From positions 1-43,171 of the forward strand of contig JANQWC010000015.1 in the NCBI GenBank assembly GCA_030730025.1: a stretch of 43,171 nt of DNA. The letters run 5' to 3'. Both the position numbers and the translations under genes were made by a program. This DNA is from Crocinitomicaceae bacterium (lineage in GTDB: Bacteria > Bacteroidota > Bacteroidia > Flavobacteriales_D > Crocinitomicaceae). The notes beneath the pieces are model-generated. The model had not been told where the DNA came from, searched no databases, and saw only the letters and a list, made by a program, of their open reading frames with translations. Shown one piece after another: positions 19,486-29,448 of this stretch (position 1 is the first letter of the stretch; every line of letters begins with the position of its first letter).

Positions 19486-19680
19486 TTAAGCCTGATTTGA
19501 ACGTTTAGTTAACTCTGTACTCAATCTTGCTACCAGCTTGCGCATATGATGAATGCGCAAAGGATTTTCAATTGGAGCCAATTTGTGCGTCAACTTCAAG
19601 TTAGCCAATTGACCTTTGAAGTCGTCCAAACGGCCTTGTAAATCCGCTGTAGAAAGTTTTGTGATTTCTGTTTGTTTCAT
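19486..19680 (-). CDS. rpmC: 50S ribosomal protein L29
   Basis: A 64-residue helical protein beside the peptide exit tunnel, part of the docking site for trigger factor and the signal recognition particle. It begins MKQTEITKLSTADLQGRLDD and contains NPLRIHHMRKLVARLSTELT, matching the family signature. It follows rplP by nine bases. Confidence 0.96.
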   Translation of the reverse strand: MKQTEITKLSTADLQGRLDDFKGQLANLKLTHKLAPIENPLRIHHMRKLVARLSTELTKRSNQA

Positions 19681-19689
19681 CTTTATCGA

Positions 19690-20115
19690 TTAAACTGGTA
19701 AAACATAATCATTGCGAACAATGAACTTGCATTTCACAGGCAACTTCTGTGCGGCAAGGCGCATTGCTTCTTTTGCAATGTCGTAAGCGACACCATCTGC
19801 TTCGAACATGATCGTTCCTGGTTTGATCACGGCAACCCAGTGGCTAGGTGCACCCTTACCTTTACCCATACGTACTTCAGCTGGTTTTGAGGTAACCGGC
19901 TTGTCTGGGAATATTCGGATCCAAACTTTTCCTTCACGCTTCATGTATCGAGTAACGGCGATACGAGAAGCTTCAATCTGACGTGAAGTAATCCATCCTG
20001 GTTCCAAAGCCTTTAATCCGAAAGATCCGAACGCGATCGTTGATCCACGATGGGCCAAACCACGGTTTCTTCCTTTCTGTACTCTTCTAAATTTTGTTCT
20101 TTTAGGCTGTAACAT
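19690..20115 (-). CDS. rplP: 50S ribosomal protein L16
   Basis: A 141-residue protein near the A-site tRNA and peptidyl-transferase centre. It begins [20 protein letters not shown] and contains the signatures [20 protein letters not shown] and [20 protein letters not shown]. Length is standard. It lies 23 bases after rpsC and nine before rpmC. Confidence 0.98.
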   Translation of the reverse strand: MLQPKRTKFRRVQKGRNRGLAHRGSTIAFGSFGLKALEPGWITSRQIEASRIAVTRYMKREGKVWIRIFPDKPVTSKPAEVRMGKGKGAPSHWVAVIKPGTIMFEADGVAYDIAKEAMRLAAQKLPVKCKFIVRNDYVLPV

Positions 20116-20138
20116 TTCCTGTCAATTTAACTGTCTTA

Positions 20139-20861
20139 TTACTTCTTCTTTCTTTTGAACGACGCAGGTTTGCGATCGCCTCCTTGGTTGTTCCCTGCAC
20201 CGGTATTCATGCCGATGTTAGGAGCGAGGTCGCGCTTACCATATACTTCACCGCGGCAAATCCACACTTTAACACCAATACGACCGTATGTAGTGTGTGC
20301 TTCAGAGACTGCGTAGTCGATGTCGGCACGGAATGTATGCAATGGTGTACGTCCGTCTTTGTACATTTCTGTACGAGCCATTTCAGCTCCGTTCAAACGG
20401 CCAGAGATTTTAACTTTAATCCCTTCAGCACCCATGCGCATAGATCCTGCGATTGCCATTTTAATGGCACGACGGAAAGAAATACGTGCTTCTAATTGAC
20501 GAGAAATTCCATCAGCAACCAAGCGAGCGTCTAATTCAGGACGTTTTACTTCGAAGATGTTGATTTGAATTTCTTTTTTCGTCAACTTTTTCAATTCTTC
20601 TTTTAGTTTGTCAACTTCTTGACCACCTTTTCCGATGATGACACCAGGACGAGCAGTGTTGATTGTAACAGTAACTAGTTTGAGGGTGCGCTCGATAATG
20701 ATTTTAGCAATACTTGCTTTTGCCAAACGAGCGTTTAGGTAACGACGGATTTGATCGTCTTCTACGATTTTATCTTTGTAGTCGTTGCCACCGTACCAAT
20801 TTGATTCCCATCCGTGGATGTAACCAAGTCTATTTCCAATTGGATTCGTTTTTTGTCCCAT
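20139..20861 (-). CDS. rpsC: 30S ribosomal protein S3
   Basis: A 240-residue protein at the mRNA entry channel with helicase function. It begins [20 protein letters not shown]. The KH RNA-binding motif is [18 protein letters not shown] around residue 75, and the C-terminal domain has [20 protein letters not shown] and [20 protein letters not shown]. The basic end PASFKRKKK is usual. It follows rplV by nine bases. Confidence 0.98.
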   Translation of the reverse strand: MGQKTNPIGNRLGYIHGWESNWYGGNDYKDKIVEDDQIRRYLNARLAKASIAKIIIERTLKLVTVTINTARPGVIIGKGGQEVDKLKEELKKLTKKEIQINIFEVKRPELDARLVADGISRQLEARISFRRAIKMAIAGSMRMGAEGIKVKISGRLNGAEMARTEMYKDGRTPLHTFRADIDYAVSEAHTTYGRIGVKVWICRGEVYGKRDLAPNIGMNTGAGNNQGGDRKPASFKRKKK

Positions 20862-20870
20862 TTCTTCTAG

Positions 20871-21266
20871 TTATTTAGTACCATCAACTACGATCGTCAC
20901 GTGGTTCGATCTTTTTCTAATTCTGTGTGCACGACCTTGTGGTGCTGGTTGAATGCGTTTAAGCATTGTTCCACAACCTACCTCAATACGACTCACTACG
21001 AGTGTTTCTTGGCTGATGTCAGCACCTTCGTTTTTTTGTTCCCAGTTTGCAATTGCAGAACGGAGAAGTTTACCAAGGCTTGTAGATGCATCTTTACTAT
21101 TGAAGTGGAGGATGTTCAAAGCTTTATTGACTTCAACACCACGAATCAAATCAGCAACCAATCTCATCTTGCGAGGAGAAATAGGTGAATCATTCAAGCG
21201 CGCGATGGCCATTGACTTTTTATTCTCTTTTAGCTCTTCAGCTCTTAAGCGTTTTCTAGCTCCCAT
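20871..21266 (-). CDS. rplV: 50S ribosomal protein L22
   Basis: A 131-residue protein whose beta-hairpin lines the exit tunnel. The N-terminal [20 protein letters not shown] is of Bacteroidota type, followed by [20 protein letters not shown] and the tunnel hairpin region [20 protein letters not shown]. Length is in range for this phylum. It lies 14 bases after rpsS. Confidence 0.97.
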   Translation of the reverse strand: MGARKRLRAEELKENKKSMAIARLNDSPISPRKMRLVADLIRGVEVNKALNILHFNSKDASTSLGKLLRSAIANWEQKNEGADISQETLVVSRIEVGCGTMLKRIQPAPQGRAHRIRKRSNHVTIVVDGTK

Positions 21267-21280
21267 GACTGTAATAATTC

Positions 21281-21559
21281 TTAACGTTTCTTATCTTTTT
21301 TATTACCGGCGTGGCCACGGAAGTTTCGAGTAGGGGAAAATTCTCCTAGTTTGTGACCTACCATATTTTCCGTAACGAATACAGGAATGAACTTGTTACC
21401 GTTGTGAACGGCGAAGGTCAAACCAACAAATTCCGGAGTAATTGTGGACGCTCGTGACCATGTTTTGATAACAGCCTTGCTGCTAGACTCTTGAGCATCG
21501 TCAACTCGTTTCATCAACTTATAGTGAACAAACGGTGGTTTCTTTAATGAACGACTCAT
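21281..21559 (-). CDS. rpsS: 30S ribosomal protein S19
   Basis: A 92-residue small-subunit head protein paired with S13. It begins [20 protein letters not shown] and contains the signature [20 protein letters not shown], then [20 protein letters not shown]. Length is standard. It follows rplB by seven bases. Confidence 0.98.
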   Translation of the reverse strand: MSRSLKKPPFVHYKLMKRVDDAQESSSKAVIKTWSRASTITPEFVGLTFAVHNGNKFIPVFVTENMVGHKLGEFSPTRNFRGHAGNKKDKKR

Positions 21560-21566
21560 ACCTTAA

Positions 21567-22391
21567 TTATTTCTTTCTTCTTTCTACAATTAACTTATCG
21601 GAATACTTGGTCTTGGATCTTGTTTTGAATCCTTTCGCAGGCATACCATTTCTAGAGCGTGGGTGACCACCAGAGTTACGGCCTTCACCACCACCCATCG
21701 GGTGATCAACTGGGTTCATCACAACACCACGTACACGTGGGCGGCGACCTAACCAGCGAGAGCGTCCTGCTTTACCAGAGACAACTAGATTGTGTTCTGC
21801 GTTAGAAACAGAACCAATTGTAGCAAGACAAGTTGTAAGAATCATACGTGTTTCACCAGAAGGCATTTTAACGATAGCGTATTTACCATCGCGTGCATTC
21901 AATTGTGCGTAAGTACCTGCACCGCGTGCAATGATACCACCAGCACCTGGCTTCAATTCGATGTTGTGAATGACAGTACCTAGTGGAATGTCAGAAAGGA
22001 ACATGGCATGACCAACGTTTGGCAATGCTGTTTTTCCTGAAAGCACTACGTCACCAACTTTTAATCCGTTAGGAGCAATGATGTAGCGTTTTTCACCATC
22101 TGCGTAAAACAACAATGCGATGTTAGCAGTACGGTTAGGGTCATATTCAATAGACTTAACAGTAGCAGGGATATCAAACTTTTCACGTTTGAAATCAATG
22201 ATACGATATCTTTGCTTGTGACCTCCACCAAGGTAGCGCATGGTCATGCGACCATCGTTGTTACGACCACCTGATTTTTTCATCGGTGCCAACAAACTCT
22301 TCTCTGGCGTCGCTTTAGTAAGCTCTGCAAAGTCAGTCGCTACTTTATGGCGTTGACCTGGAGTTGTTGGTTTAAATTTTTTCAAACTCAT
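21567..22391 (-). CDS. rplB: 50S ribosomal protein L2
   Basis: A 274-residue protein that helps shape the peptidyl-transferase centre. The N-terminal half has [20 protein letters not shown] and the C-terminal half the signature [20 protein letters not shown], which holds the conserved histidine near the catalytic centre. Length and termini are normal. It lies nine bases after rplW. Confidence 0.98.
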   Translation of the reverse strand: MSLKKFKPTTPGQRHKVATDFAELTKATPEKSLLAPMKKSGGRNNDGRMTMRYLGGGHKQRYRIIDFKREKFDIPATVKSIEYDPNRTANIALLFYADGEKRYIIAPNGLKVGDVVLSGKTALPNVGHAMFLSDIPLGTVIHNIELKPGAGGIIARGAGTYAQLNARDGKYAIVKMPSGETRMILTTCLATIGSVSNAEHNLVVSGKAGRSRWLGRRPRVRGVVMNPVDHPMGGGEGRNSGGHPRSRNGMPAKGFKTRSKTKYSDKLIVERRKK

Positions 22392-22400
22392 GGTTAAACA

Positions 22401-22697
22401 TTAATAATTGTTAAATAAATCAATGGTTTCACCATCTGCTATCGTTACTACAGCCTTCTTCCATTGTTTGCTTTTTTGCTCAACAATGCCTTTATTCGTG
22501 TACTTCACAGAGGATACCCCACCACCATAGTTTAATGTATGAACATCTGTGACATGTACTCCATACATCTTTTCGATGGCATTTTTAATTTCGATCTTGT
22601 TGGACTTACGGTCGACTTCAAAAGTAAAGCGGTTTGAAAGCTCGCTTAGTTTTGTCGCTTTTTCCGTAATGACCGGCTTCTTGATAATAGTTTGCAT
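22401..22697 (-). CDS. rplW: 50S ribosomal protein L23
   Basis: A 98-residue exit-tunnel protein and main docking site for trigger factor and the signal recognition particle. It begins MQTIIKKPVITEKATKLSEL and contains FEVDRKSNKIEIKNAIEKMY, matching the family core. It lies five bases after rplD and nine before rplB. Confidence 0.97.
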   Translation of the reverse strand: MQTIIKKPVITEKATKLSELSNRFTFEVDRKSNKIEIKNAIEKMYGVHVTDVHTLNYGGGVSSVKYTNKGIVEQKSKQWKKAVVTIADGETIDLFNNY

Positions 22698-22702
22698 AAC
22701 GC

Positions 22703-23326
22703 TTAGTTAAGAATCGTTTGAATTTTCTCAATAGAGCTTTCTGCCAATATCACTTTTGATGCGTTGAGCACGTCGTAAGTGTTAAAGGAATCAGCTGTTA
22801 CGACTTTTACACGTCCAAGGTTACGTGAAGCGAGGTAAACGCTATCCGTTTTGTCACCGAGGATAAAAAGTACTTTTTGGTTCTCAAGGTTGAGCGTAGA
22901 CAAAAGCGCTTTGAAGTCTTTTGTTTTTGCTTCCATGTTGAGGTCTTGAATGACCATTAGAGAGTCGCTTTTCGCTTTGAAAGCAAAAGCAGACTTGCGT
23001 GCCAAACGCTTCAACTTCACGTTTAATTTGAAGTGGTAGTTGCGTGGGCGTGGTCCGAAGATACGGCCTCCACCAACACGAGTACCTGATTTAGCAGAAC
23101 CTGCACGTGCACCACCAGTTCCTTTTTGACGCTTGAGTTTTTTGGTAGAACCAGCAATCTCGTTGCGCTCTTTGGATTTGTGAGTACCTTGACGTTTGTT
23201 CGCTAAATGTTGTTTGACATCCAAGTAAATTGCGTGGTTGTTTGGTTCAATTCCAAACACCTCGTCTGCAAGGGTTACTGACTGAGCAGTAGCTGCACCT
23301 TTTGAATCGTAGATCTTCAGTTTCAT
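22703..23326 (-). CDS. rplD: 50S ribosomal protein L4
   Basis: A 207-residue large-subunit protein with a long loop reaching the exit tunnel, seen as QGTHKSKERNEIAGSTKKLK through KGTGGARAGSAKSGTRVGGG and FGPRPRNYHFKLN. In E. coli L4 represses the S10 operon. Its ATG shares one base with the rplC stop (TAATG), so the two are coupled. Length is standard. Confidence 0.98.
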   Translation of the reverse strand: MKLKIYDSKGAATAQSVTLADEVFGIEPNNHAIYLDVKQHLANKRQGTHKSKERNEIAGSTKKLKRQKGTGGARAGSAKSGTRVGGGRIFGPRPRNYHFKLNVKLKRLARKSAFAFKAKSDSLMVIQDLNMEAKTKDFKALLSTLNLENQKVLFILGDKTDSVYLASRNLGRVKVVTADSFNTYDVLNASKVILAESSIEKIQTILN

Positions 23327-23940
23327 TACTTGACAATTGTTACGGTTGAACCATTTGCACCTGGAATCGATCCTTTAATGATCACAAGATTCTTGTCTGC
23401 AATTACCTTTAAAATTTGTAGGTTGGCCTGCTTGCGTCTTTTGTTACCCATTTGACCTGCCATGCGCATTCCTTTGAATACACGTGCAGGATAGGAACAA
23501 GCACCGATAGAACCCGGTGCACGTAGACGGTTGTGCTGACCGTGTGTAGCTTGTCCAACTCCACCAAATCCGTGGCGACGAACAACCCCTTGGAAACCTT
23601 TACCTTTTGTGGTGCCGGTTACATCGACGAACTCACCTTCTTCGAAAAGGTTAACGTCAATGGTGTCTCCTAAATTAGCTGAGTCGAATCCTTTGAATTC
23701 AACCAACTTGGCTTTAGGAGCCGTGTTTGATTTTTTGAAATGACCTTTTAATGCATTGGGGGTGTTTTTCTCTTTGCGAGCACCGAATCCCAACTGAACT
23801 GCATCGTAACCATCCCTGTCTTGTGTTTTGACTTGCGTCACAACACAAGGACCAGCTTCTATAACTGTGCATGGCATTGATTTGCCCTCAGCACTGAAGA
23901 TGCTAGTCATCCCGATTTTGCGTCCAATAATTCCTGGCAT
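23326..23940 (-). CDS. rplC: 50S ribosomal protein L3
   Basis: A 204-residue protein close to the peptidyl-transferase centre. It begins [20 protein letters not shown] and has the signature [20 protein letters not shown], then [20 protein letters not shown], which contains the loop residues nearest the catalytic site. It lies 17 bases after rpsJ and overlaps rplD by one base. Confidence 0.98.
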   Translation of the reverse strand: MPGIIGRKIGMTSIFSAEGKSMPCTVIEAGPCVVTQVKTQDRDGYDAVQLGFGARKEKNTPNALKGHFKKSNTAPKAKLVEFKGFDSANLGDTIDVNLFEEGEFVDVTGTTKGKGFQGVVRRHGFGGVGQATHGQHNRLRAPGSIGACSYPARVFKGMRMAGQMGNKRRKQANLQILKVIADKNLVIIKGSIPGANGSTVTIVK

Positions 23941-23957
23941 ATACTAGTTGTTAAAAA

Positions 23958-24263
23958 TTACACTTTGATTTCTACGTCAACTCCACTAGGAAGCTCCAAC
24001 TTCATGAGGGCATCTACTGTCTTAGAAGAACTGCTGTAGATATCCATCAAACGCTTGTAGGCACACAATTCGAATTGCTCACGCGCCTTTTTGTTCACGT
24101 GTGGTGAACGAAGTACGGTGTAAATTCTTTTGTGTGTTGGAAGTGGAATAGGACCACTTACCACAGCACCTGTAGATTTAACTGTTTTTACGATTTTCTC
24201 TGCTGATTTATCGAGCAAATTGTGATCGTAAGATTTTAATTTTATTCTGATTTTTTGGCTCAT
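23958..24263 (-). CDS. rpsJ: 30S ribosomal protein S10
   Basis: A 101-residue small-subunit head protein, also the partner NusE in transcription antitermination. It begins [20 protein letters not shown] and contains [20 protein letters not shown], then [20 protein letters not shown]. It lies 24 bases after fusA. The tuf gene, often found here in other phyla, is absent, which is usual in Bacteroidota. Confidence 0.98.
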   Translation of the reverse strand: MSQKIRIKLKSYDHNLLDKSAEKIVKTVKSTGAVVSGPIPLPTHKRIYTVLRSPHVNKKAREQFELCAYKRLMDIYSSSSKTVDALMKLELPSGVDVEIKV

Positions 24264-24287
24264 CTGCTTAACTTTTTATGCTTTGAC

Positions 24288-26381
24288 TTAACCTTTTGAT
24301 TTTGCTACTACGTCTTCGGAGATGTTTCTTGGCGCTTCAGCATAGTGTGAAAACTCCATAGAAGAACTTGCGCGACCTGATGTGATGGTACGCAATTGTG
24401 TCACGTAACCAAACATTTCAGATAATGGAACGTCAGCTTTTAAAACTTTCGCACCATTGCGGTCATCCATGCCTTTCATCATTCCGCGGCGACGGTTGAG
24501 GTCACCTACGACGTCACCCATGTTTTCTTCTGGGGTAACGACTTCTAGTTTCATGATTGGTTCGAGGAGAATCGGGCTACATGATTTCAAAGCAGCACGG
24601 TAGGCCATTTTCGCACACAATTCGAATGATAGAGAGTCGGAGTCGACGTTGTGGTAAGAACCATCGAGTAATTCTACAACCATTGCTTCAATAGGGAAAC
24701 CTGCTAAGACACCATTTTTCATGGAATCTTTGAAGCCTTTTTCAACTGAAGGAATAAATTCACGTGGAATGTTACCACCCTTGATGCTGTTGACGAATTC
24801 AAGACCGGTTTTTTCTTCGTTCGTTTGCGCTGAAATTTTAACGTAGATGTCGGCAAATTTACCGCGACCACCAGATTGTTTTTTGTAAACTTCGCGGTGT
24901 TCTGTTTGGCCAGTGATGGCCTCACGGTAAGCTACCTGTGGAGCACCTTGGTTCACTTCAACTTTAAACTCACGCTTCAAACGGTCGATGATGATTTCGA
25001 GGTGAAGCTCACCCATCCCAGAGATGATAGTTTGACCAGTTTCTTCGTCGGTATTGACGCGGAAAGTTGGATCTTCTTCAGAAAGTTTAGATAAACCAAT
25101 TGAAAGACGGTCGGTATCAGCTTGTGTTTTAGGCTCAATTGCCAAACCGATTACTGGATCTGGGAAGTCCATAGACTCGAGAATGATTGGTGCGTTTTCT
25201 GCACAAAGGGTATCTCCAGTTTTGATGTCTTTAAATCCTACAACCGCACCGATATCACCAGCTCCTAATTCAGGAATTTGGTTTTGTTTGTTGGCGTGCA
25301 TTTGGAAGATACGAGAAATACGCTCTTTGTTGTCTGAACGCGTGTTCAAAACATAAGAACCTGCTTCAAGTTTACCAGAATAAGCACGAACGAAACACAA
25401 ACGACCTACAAATGGGTCAGTTGCAATTTTGAATGCGAGTGCAGAGAAAGGCTCGTCGTAAGATGGCTTACGCGTTACTTCTTGATCTGTTTTAGGGTTG
25501 ATACCTACGATGCCTTCAACATCCATTGGCGAAGGAAGGATTTCCATTACCATGTCTAGCATGGCTTGTACACCTTTGTTTTTGAATGAAGAACCACACA
25601 TCATTGGTACTACTTTTCCAGCGATAGTAGCTTGGCGCAAAGCGTCGAGGATTTCGCGTTCTGTCAAAGAGTTTTCGTCTTCGAAGAATTTCTCCATGAG
25701 GCTTTCGTCGAATTCAGCTACTGCTTCGAGTAATTCTGAACGCAACTGACGTGCTTCGTCGATGATGTCAGCAGGAATTTCTACTTCTTGGAAAGTCATT
25801 CCCATGTCGTGCTCATTCCAAACGATACCTCTCCAGTTGATCAAGTCGACCACACCTTTGAAGTTATCTTCTTCACCGATATTGATTTGAAGTGGAAGCG
25901 CGTGGCTTCCTAACATTTCTTTTACTTGGCGACAGACCATAAGGAAGTCTGCACCTTGGCGGTCCATTTTGTTAACGAAACCAATACGTGGCACATTGTA
26001 GTTGTTAGCCAAACGCCAGTTCGTTTCAGATTGTGGCTCAACACCATCAACTGCTGAAAACAAGAATACCAAACCATCTAATACGCGAAGGGAACGGTTT
26101 ACCTCTACGGTAAAGTCAACGTGTCCTGGGGTATCGATGATGTTAACGTGGTATTTCTGACCGCGGTAGTTCCAATCTAGGGTAGTAGCAGCAGAAGTAA
26201 TGGTGATACCACGCTCTTGCTCTTGCTCCATCCAGTCCATAGTGGCAGCACCGTCGTGAACTTCACCAATTTTGTGGCTTACACCGCCATAATAGAGGAT
26301 GCGTTCAGTAGTAGTGGTTTTACCAGCGTCAATGTGAGCTGCAATACCAATATTTCTTGTGAATTTTAAATCTCTTGACAT
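24288..26381 (-). CDS. fusA: Translation elongation factor G
   Basis: A 697-residue GTPase that drives translocation and ribosome recycling. G motifs are visible: AHIDAGKT (15-22), the RGITITSA switch I end (57-64), DTPGH (83-87) and NKMD (137-140). Domain IV and V stretches such as [15 protein letters not shown] and [20 protein letters not shown] are intact, so this is a full translocase and not a TetM-type protection protein. It lies three bases after rpsG and 24 before rpsJ. Confidence 0.98.
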   Translation of the reverse strand: MSRDLKFTRNIGIAAHIDAGKTTTTERILYYGGVSHKIGEVHDGAATMDWMEQEQERGITITSAATTLDWNYRGQKYHVNIIDTPGHVDFTVEVNRSLRVLDGLVFLFSAVDGVEPQSETNWRLANNYNVPRIGFVNKMDRQGADFLMVCRQVKEMLGSHALPLQINIGEEDNFKGVVDLINWRGIVWNEHDMGMTFQEVEIPADIIDEARQLRSELLEAVAEFDESLMEKFFEDENSLTEREILDALRQATIAGKVVPMMCGSSFKNKGVQAMLDMVMEILPSPMDVEGIVGINPKTDQEVTRKPSYDEPFSALAFKIATDPFVGRLCFVRAYSGKLEAGSYVLNTRSDNKERISRIFQMHANKQNQIPELGAGDIGAVVGFKDIKTGDTLCAENAPIILESMDFPDPVIGLAIEPKTQADTDRLSIGLSKLSEEDPTFRVNTDEETGQTIISGMGELHLEIIIDRLKREFKVEVNQGAPQVAYREAITGQTEHREVYKKQSGGRGKFADIYVKISAQTNEEKTGLEFVNSIKGGNIPREFIPSVEKGFKDSMKNGVLAGFPIEAMVVELLDGSYHNVDSDSLSFELCAKMAYRAALKSCSPILLEPIMKLEVVTPEENMGDVVGDLNRRRGMMKGMDDRNGAKVLKADVPLSEMFGYVTQLRTITSGRASSSMEFSHYAEAPRNISEDVVAKSKG

Positions 26382-26384
26382 TGC

Positions 26385-26855
26385 TTAGAATCTGAAGTGT
26401 GAGAATGCTTTGTTAGCTTCAGCCATGCGAAGCGTATCTTCTTTCTTCTTGAAAGCAGCACCTTCTTCTTTAGAAGCGGCGATGATTTCAGAGGCCAAAC
26501 GTTGAGCCATAGTTTTCTCGTTGCGTTTGCGTGAGTAGCCAATTAACCATTTCATAGCCAATGATGCCTTGCGCTCTTCGCGAACTGGAGTAGGGATTTG
26601 GAAGGTAGCACCACCAACACGACGCGAGCGTACTTCTACACTTGGCGTAACGTTTTCGACTGCTTTTTTCCATGTTTCGAGACCATTTGCGTCTTCGATT
26701 TTCTTTTCTACGATTTCTAATGCTTCGTAAAAAATACGGAATGCTAAACTTTTCTTACCGTCTAGCATGAGGTTGTTGACAAATTTAGTGACAACTACTT
26801 CTTGAAATTTAGGATCTGGTAGGATCGCAATTTTTTTCGCTTTTCTTCTTCTCAT
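26385..26855 (-). CDS. rpsG: 30S ribosomal protein S7
   Basis: A 156-residue primary 16S rRNA-binding protein of the head. It contains [20 protein letters not shown] and the signature [20 protein letters not shown], with [20 protein letters not shown] following. In E. coli S7 represses the str operon through the rpsL-rpsG gap; here that gap is only 16 bases, so such a site would be elsewhere. Confidence 0.98.
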   Translation of the reverse strand: MRRRKAKKIAILPDPKFQEVVVTKFVNNLMLDGKKSLAFRIFYEALEIVEKKIEDANGLETWKKAVENVTPSVEVRSRRVGGATFQIPTPVREERKASLAMKWLIGYSRKRNEKTMAQRLASEIIAASKEEGAAFKKKEDTLRMAEANKAFSHFRF

Positions 26856-26871
26856 GATGTCTAGCTTTTAA

Positions 26872-27249
26872 TTATTTCTGCTTAGGACGTTTTGTACCAT
26901 ACTTGGAACGACGTTGGCTACGGCCTTGTACTCCGGCTGTATCCTCTGCACCACGAACAATGTGGTAACGGACCCCAGGTAAATCTTTTACCCTTCCTCC
27001 GCGTACAAGTACTAATGAGTGTTCTTGAAGATTGTGGCCTTCACCACCGATGTAAGCGTTGACTTCTTTTCCATTGGTCAAACGTACACGCGCTACCTTT
27101 CGCATGGCCGAGTTCGGCTTTTTAGGAGTTGTCGTGTACACACGAACGCAAACACCTTTGCGTTGTGGACATGAATCAAGCGCAGCAGACTTACTTTTCT
27201 TCACTACCGCAGTTCTTCCTTTGCGAACTAATTGTTGAATAGTTGGCAT
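26872..27249 (-). CDS. rpsL: 30S ribosomal protein S12
   Basis: A 125-residue decoding-site protein and the first gene of the ribosomal run. It has [20 protein letters not shown] and [20 protein letters not shown]; the aspartate in RVKDLPG is the usual RimO methylthiolation target. The lysines at the two main streptomycin-resistance positions are unchanged. A promoter box (27306-27313) and a 5'-end hairpin (27281-27304) precede it. Confidence 0.98.
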   Translation of the reverse strand: MPTIQQLVRKGRTAVVKKSKSAALDSCPQRKGVCVRVYTTTPKKPNSAMRKVARVRLTNGKEVNAYIGGEGHNLQEHSLVLVRGGRVKDLPGVRYHIVRGAEDTAGVQGRSQRRSKYGTKRPKQK

Positions 27250-27280
27250 AAAATACTCTTGTTTTTAATAATAAATAATA

Positions 27281-27304
27281 ACCCCCAAACGCACTTTGAG
27301 GGGT
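27281..27304 (-). promoter_or_regulatory. Hairpin at the predicted 5' end of the rpsL transcript
   Basis: On the minus strand ACCCCU, a bulged C, then AAA pairs with UUU and GGGGGU around a five-base loop, with one G-U pair. The structure begins directly after the promoter -7 box and ends 31 bases before the rpsL ATG. It is followed by an AT-rich stretch, not a clean T run, so it is unlikely to be a terminator. It may stabilise or regulate the leader. Confidence 0.55.
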
Positions 27305-27305
27305 G

Positions 27306-27313
27306 CAAAGATA
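27306..27313 (-). promoter_or_regulatory. Predicted main promoter of the ribosomal superoperon
   Basis: The minus strand reads TATCTTTG, an exact Bacteroidota -7 box. A TTGG at 27332-27335 lies 18 bases upstream and can serve as the -33 element. The predicted transcription start falls at about 27300-27303, giving a leader of about 50 bases before rpsL. Confidence 0.65.
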
Positions 27314-27340
27314 ACTATATATTTTTATAAACCAAGACCG

Positions 27341-27379
27341 TTTGAAAAATATTCGGCTATTTATCGCCTGATTTTCAAA
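27341..27379. repeat. Imperfect inverted repeat upstream of the rpsL promoter
   Basis: The outer arms TTTGAAAAAT and ATTTTCAAA are complementary apart from one extra A, and an inner GGC/GCC pair closes an eight-base loop. It lies just upstream of the rpsL -33 region, within the 3' flank of the preceding gene. No T run follows in the minus direction. Confidence 0.5.
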
Positions 27380-27380
27380 A

Positions 27381-27407
27381 ATAAAGCGAATCGTTTAGCG
27401 ATCCTCG
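27381..27407 (-). terminator. Weak candidate terminator after the secreted-protein gene
   Basis: On the minus strand CGA-GG-ATCG pairs with CGAT-TCG around a five-base loop with a two-base bulge, and is followed by CTTTATTTTT. The stem is short, so efficiency is uncertain. Confidence 0.35.
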
Positions 27408-27424
27408 GTTTTTATTTTGCTTGG

Positions 27425-29368
27425 TTATTTGAGTTGATAATAAGAATGTGGTTGTAGATTTCCACCAAATTCTAAATGCAGCCCTGGATAATAATTCCCA
27501 TTTGATTTTTGGTATTTACTTAACCTTTTTTGGAAGTTGAGTTCACGGGCCCAAGTTGTGAGCGCGTCGTATTCTTTACCTTTTAGGTTGTATGTTTCAA
27601 TCGTATTGAGGCACAATATGATTTGTTTGACTTGATTGGCGTAGCAATCGGCTATATCTTGTTCTTTGATGAGTTTGATGCAGTCGCTTACTTGCGCATC
27701 GAACTCAGCTTGCGTGACGGTTGGTGATTGATCGTTAGCGGTCATGCGCGTTAGAAAATCAAATCCACGCTCGCTTTTCTTCAATATAAAGTTCTTCCAA
27801 AAGAAATCGTCTTGGATCACGTCTGCTTCGCCATCCCAGTTGCTGATTTTGTTGAGGTGGGAATGTGCACAAGAGAGTAGCGAATAATACTCTTTGTAAG
27901 GCAAGGCACTGAAATAATGCCAGTCATATAGGTCAAACGTTCCGGCTTCATTTTTCATGAGTACATAGAAGCGGAAGTCCTCGTTGGTGTAATAATAAGT
28001 GCGTTCTGGATCGATGCGGTAATTGAAAAGAACAGGATAGATAAAAATGGTTTGTTCGGGGTTAGAAAGCAGATAGTCCTTCAGAATGATAGGTTCTTCA
28101 TACTGCCCGTAGTAGTCGTTGAGGTCTTCTGGCGTCAGGCGTTGGTAGAAGTTGTTGTATTGGCTCGAGTCGTTTTGCAGTACCTGATTCAATAAGGGCT
28201 GTATGTAGGTTTGGATCAGTTGTGTGCTCGTTTTTGATTGGCTTTCGCGGCGCAAGATACTTCTTGAGTTGTCTCGTTCTAGGTCGTCTTCATTGAAAAA
28301 GAAAGTCAACCAGCGCTCTTCGCTGTAGGCCAGTTCTGGCAATGGAGAAAACGCAGAGGCGTAAAAGTTATTTTTATAATGGGCTAATGTTTCAATGGGC
28401 ACCGTTCTTTCGCTTACTTGTGTTACGAGAATTTCTCCGTTTGAGTTGAATTGTAGGCCCCAAATTTGAATTGAATGCGTTTGGATCGCTGGGTAGTCTT
28501 CAGGGTTTTCGACATCTGGAATATAATAATCATCTATTTCTTGTGTGTAGACCACAAATTGGGTTTGGTTTTGATTGGCTAAAATGCCTTGAATAGTTGC
28601 AATTGAAAAATCTAGGGGCAAACCAATTACTTTTTGTTTCAATTGGTCAACGCGCTCTTGCACATAGCGCTCTGTATCCATGCCGAGCGCAGCCAGCTTT
28701 GTTTCAATGAGCTGATAGAATTGCTTCTCAGACACGAGGTTTTTATTCAAATTATAGAGGGCTTCATTGAGCCAATCTTCCATATTGACTTCGTCGTAAA
28801 AACGCTGCCAAAAGAAAAACCATTGAGCCTCTTCTTGTTGTTCTTCTAAAATGCGACCTGTTGCACAGGAGAAGTGCTTGGTTTGCTTTGGCGCCCCTGG
28901 CATAGTTAAATCGATAATATCCAAATCTATGGATGTTGTAGAGGGGCTGACCACTAAATTGCGCAGGGTAATTTGAATTTTTGCCGCGCCGAGTTCTTTT
29001 AAACTGCTTTCTTGAAGACTTGCATAAATTTGCACATTTTCAAGGCCACGGTAAGCTATGAAAAGGCGAGTAAGCGGTACATAAATGGGGAAATATTCTT
29101 GGGGTTTTTCTGCCAACTTGATGAATAAGTTGAGTCTTGCTTGTTTTTCTAGATTCAAATCTTTTGATTTGAATTCGCTATTTCTTTGCGCTTCTCGGAT
29201 ATTTTTCATTTCCTTTTGCATCAGGCGTTCAGCTTCATCGAGCATTCCTGCGCAAAGCGGTTCTGTAATTTGCTGTTTGCCTTCTGTTGTAAACAAAATA
29301 TGAATGGCGTCTTGCGAGTAGCTGAAAGTAGTAGCAAGAATGGAGAGCAGAAATAGGATGTGTTTCAT
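27425..29368 (-). CDS. Secreted protein of unknown function, 647 residues
   Basis: I do not recognise this protein. It starts with a classic signal peptide, MKHILFLLSILATTFSYSQ, with cleavage likely after the SYSQ; there is no lipobox cysteine, so a periplasmic or exported soluble protein is likely. The rest is rich in Gln, Glu, Tyr and Asn without clear repeats or membrane segments. A charged helical stretch covers about residues 35-75 and another about 175-245. A DUF-like conserved core cannot be named. No T9SS-type C-terminal domain is evident; the end is FGGNLQPHSYYQLK. The frame is open 17 codons further upstream, but that would start inside the pdhB terminator, so I chose 29368. No promoter box is visible in its short upstream gap. 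Confidence 0.8.
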   Translation of the reverse strand: MKHILFLLSILATTFSYSQDAIHILFTTEGKQQITEPLCAGMLDEAERLMQKEMKNIREAQRNSEFKSKDLNLEKQARLNLFIKLAEKPQEYFPIYVPLTRLFIAYRGLENVQIYASLQESSLKELGAAKIQITLRNLVVSPSTTSIDLDIIDLTMPGAPKQTKHFSCATGRILEEQQEEAQWFFFWQRFYDEVNMEDWLNEALYNLNKNLVSEKQFYQLIETKLAALGMDTERYVQERVDQLKQKVIGLPLDFSIATIQGILANQNQTQFVVYTQEIDDYYIPDVENPEDYPAIQTHSIQIWGLQFNSNGEILVTQVSERTVPIETLAHYKNNFYASAFSPLPELAYSEERWLTFFFNEDDLERDNSRSILRRESQSKTSTQLIQTYIQPLLNQVLQNDSSQYNNFYQRLTPEDLNDYYGQYEEPIILKDYLLSNPEQTIFIYPVLFNYRIDPERTYYYTNEDFRFYVLMKNEAGTFDLYDWHYFSALPYKEYYSLLSCAHSHLNKISNWDGEADVIQDDFFWKNFILKKSERGFDFLTRMTANDQSPTVTQAEFDAQVSDCIKLIKEQDIADCYANQVKQIILCLNTIETYNLKGKEYDALTTWARELNFQKRLSKYQKSNGNYYPGLHLEFGGNLQPHSYYQLK

Positions 29369-29386
29369 TTTTATAGTCTGAGGTAT

Positions 29387-29416
29387 AAAAAAAGGAATCC
29401 TTATTGGATTCCTTTT
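29387..29416 (-). terminator. Rho-independent terminator after pdhB
   Basis: GGAATCC (29394-29400) and GGATTCC (29406-29412) form a perfect seven-pair stem around a TTATT loop, flanked by an A run and a T run that extend it. Read on the minus strand it follows the pdhB stop and ends in seven T. Confidence 0.88.
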
Positions 29417-29448
29417 CATAAATGTTTATTTCAATTGTTTGGCTGGTA

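Noticed and set aside
23958-24287. Search for a tuf gene between fusA and rpsJ
   Set aside because: The gap is only 24 bases. Absence of tuf here is usual in Bacteroidota and is not a deletion.
24288-26381. Ribosome-protection (TetM-like) protein instead of EF-G
   Set aside because: The location after rpsG, the length and the intact EF-G motifs all fit housekeeping fusA.
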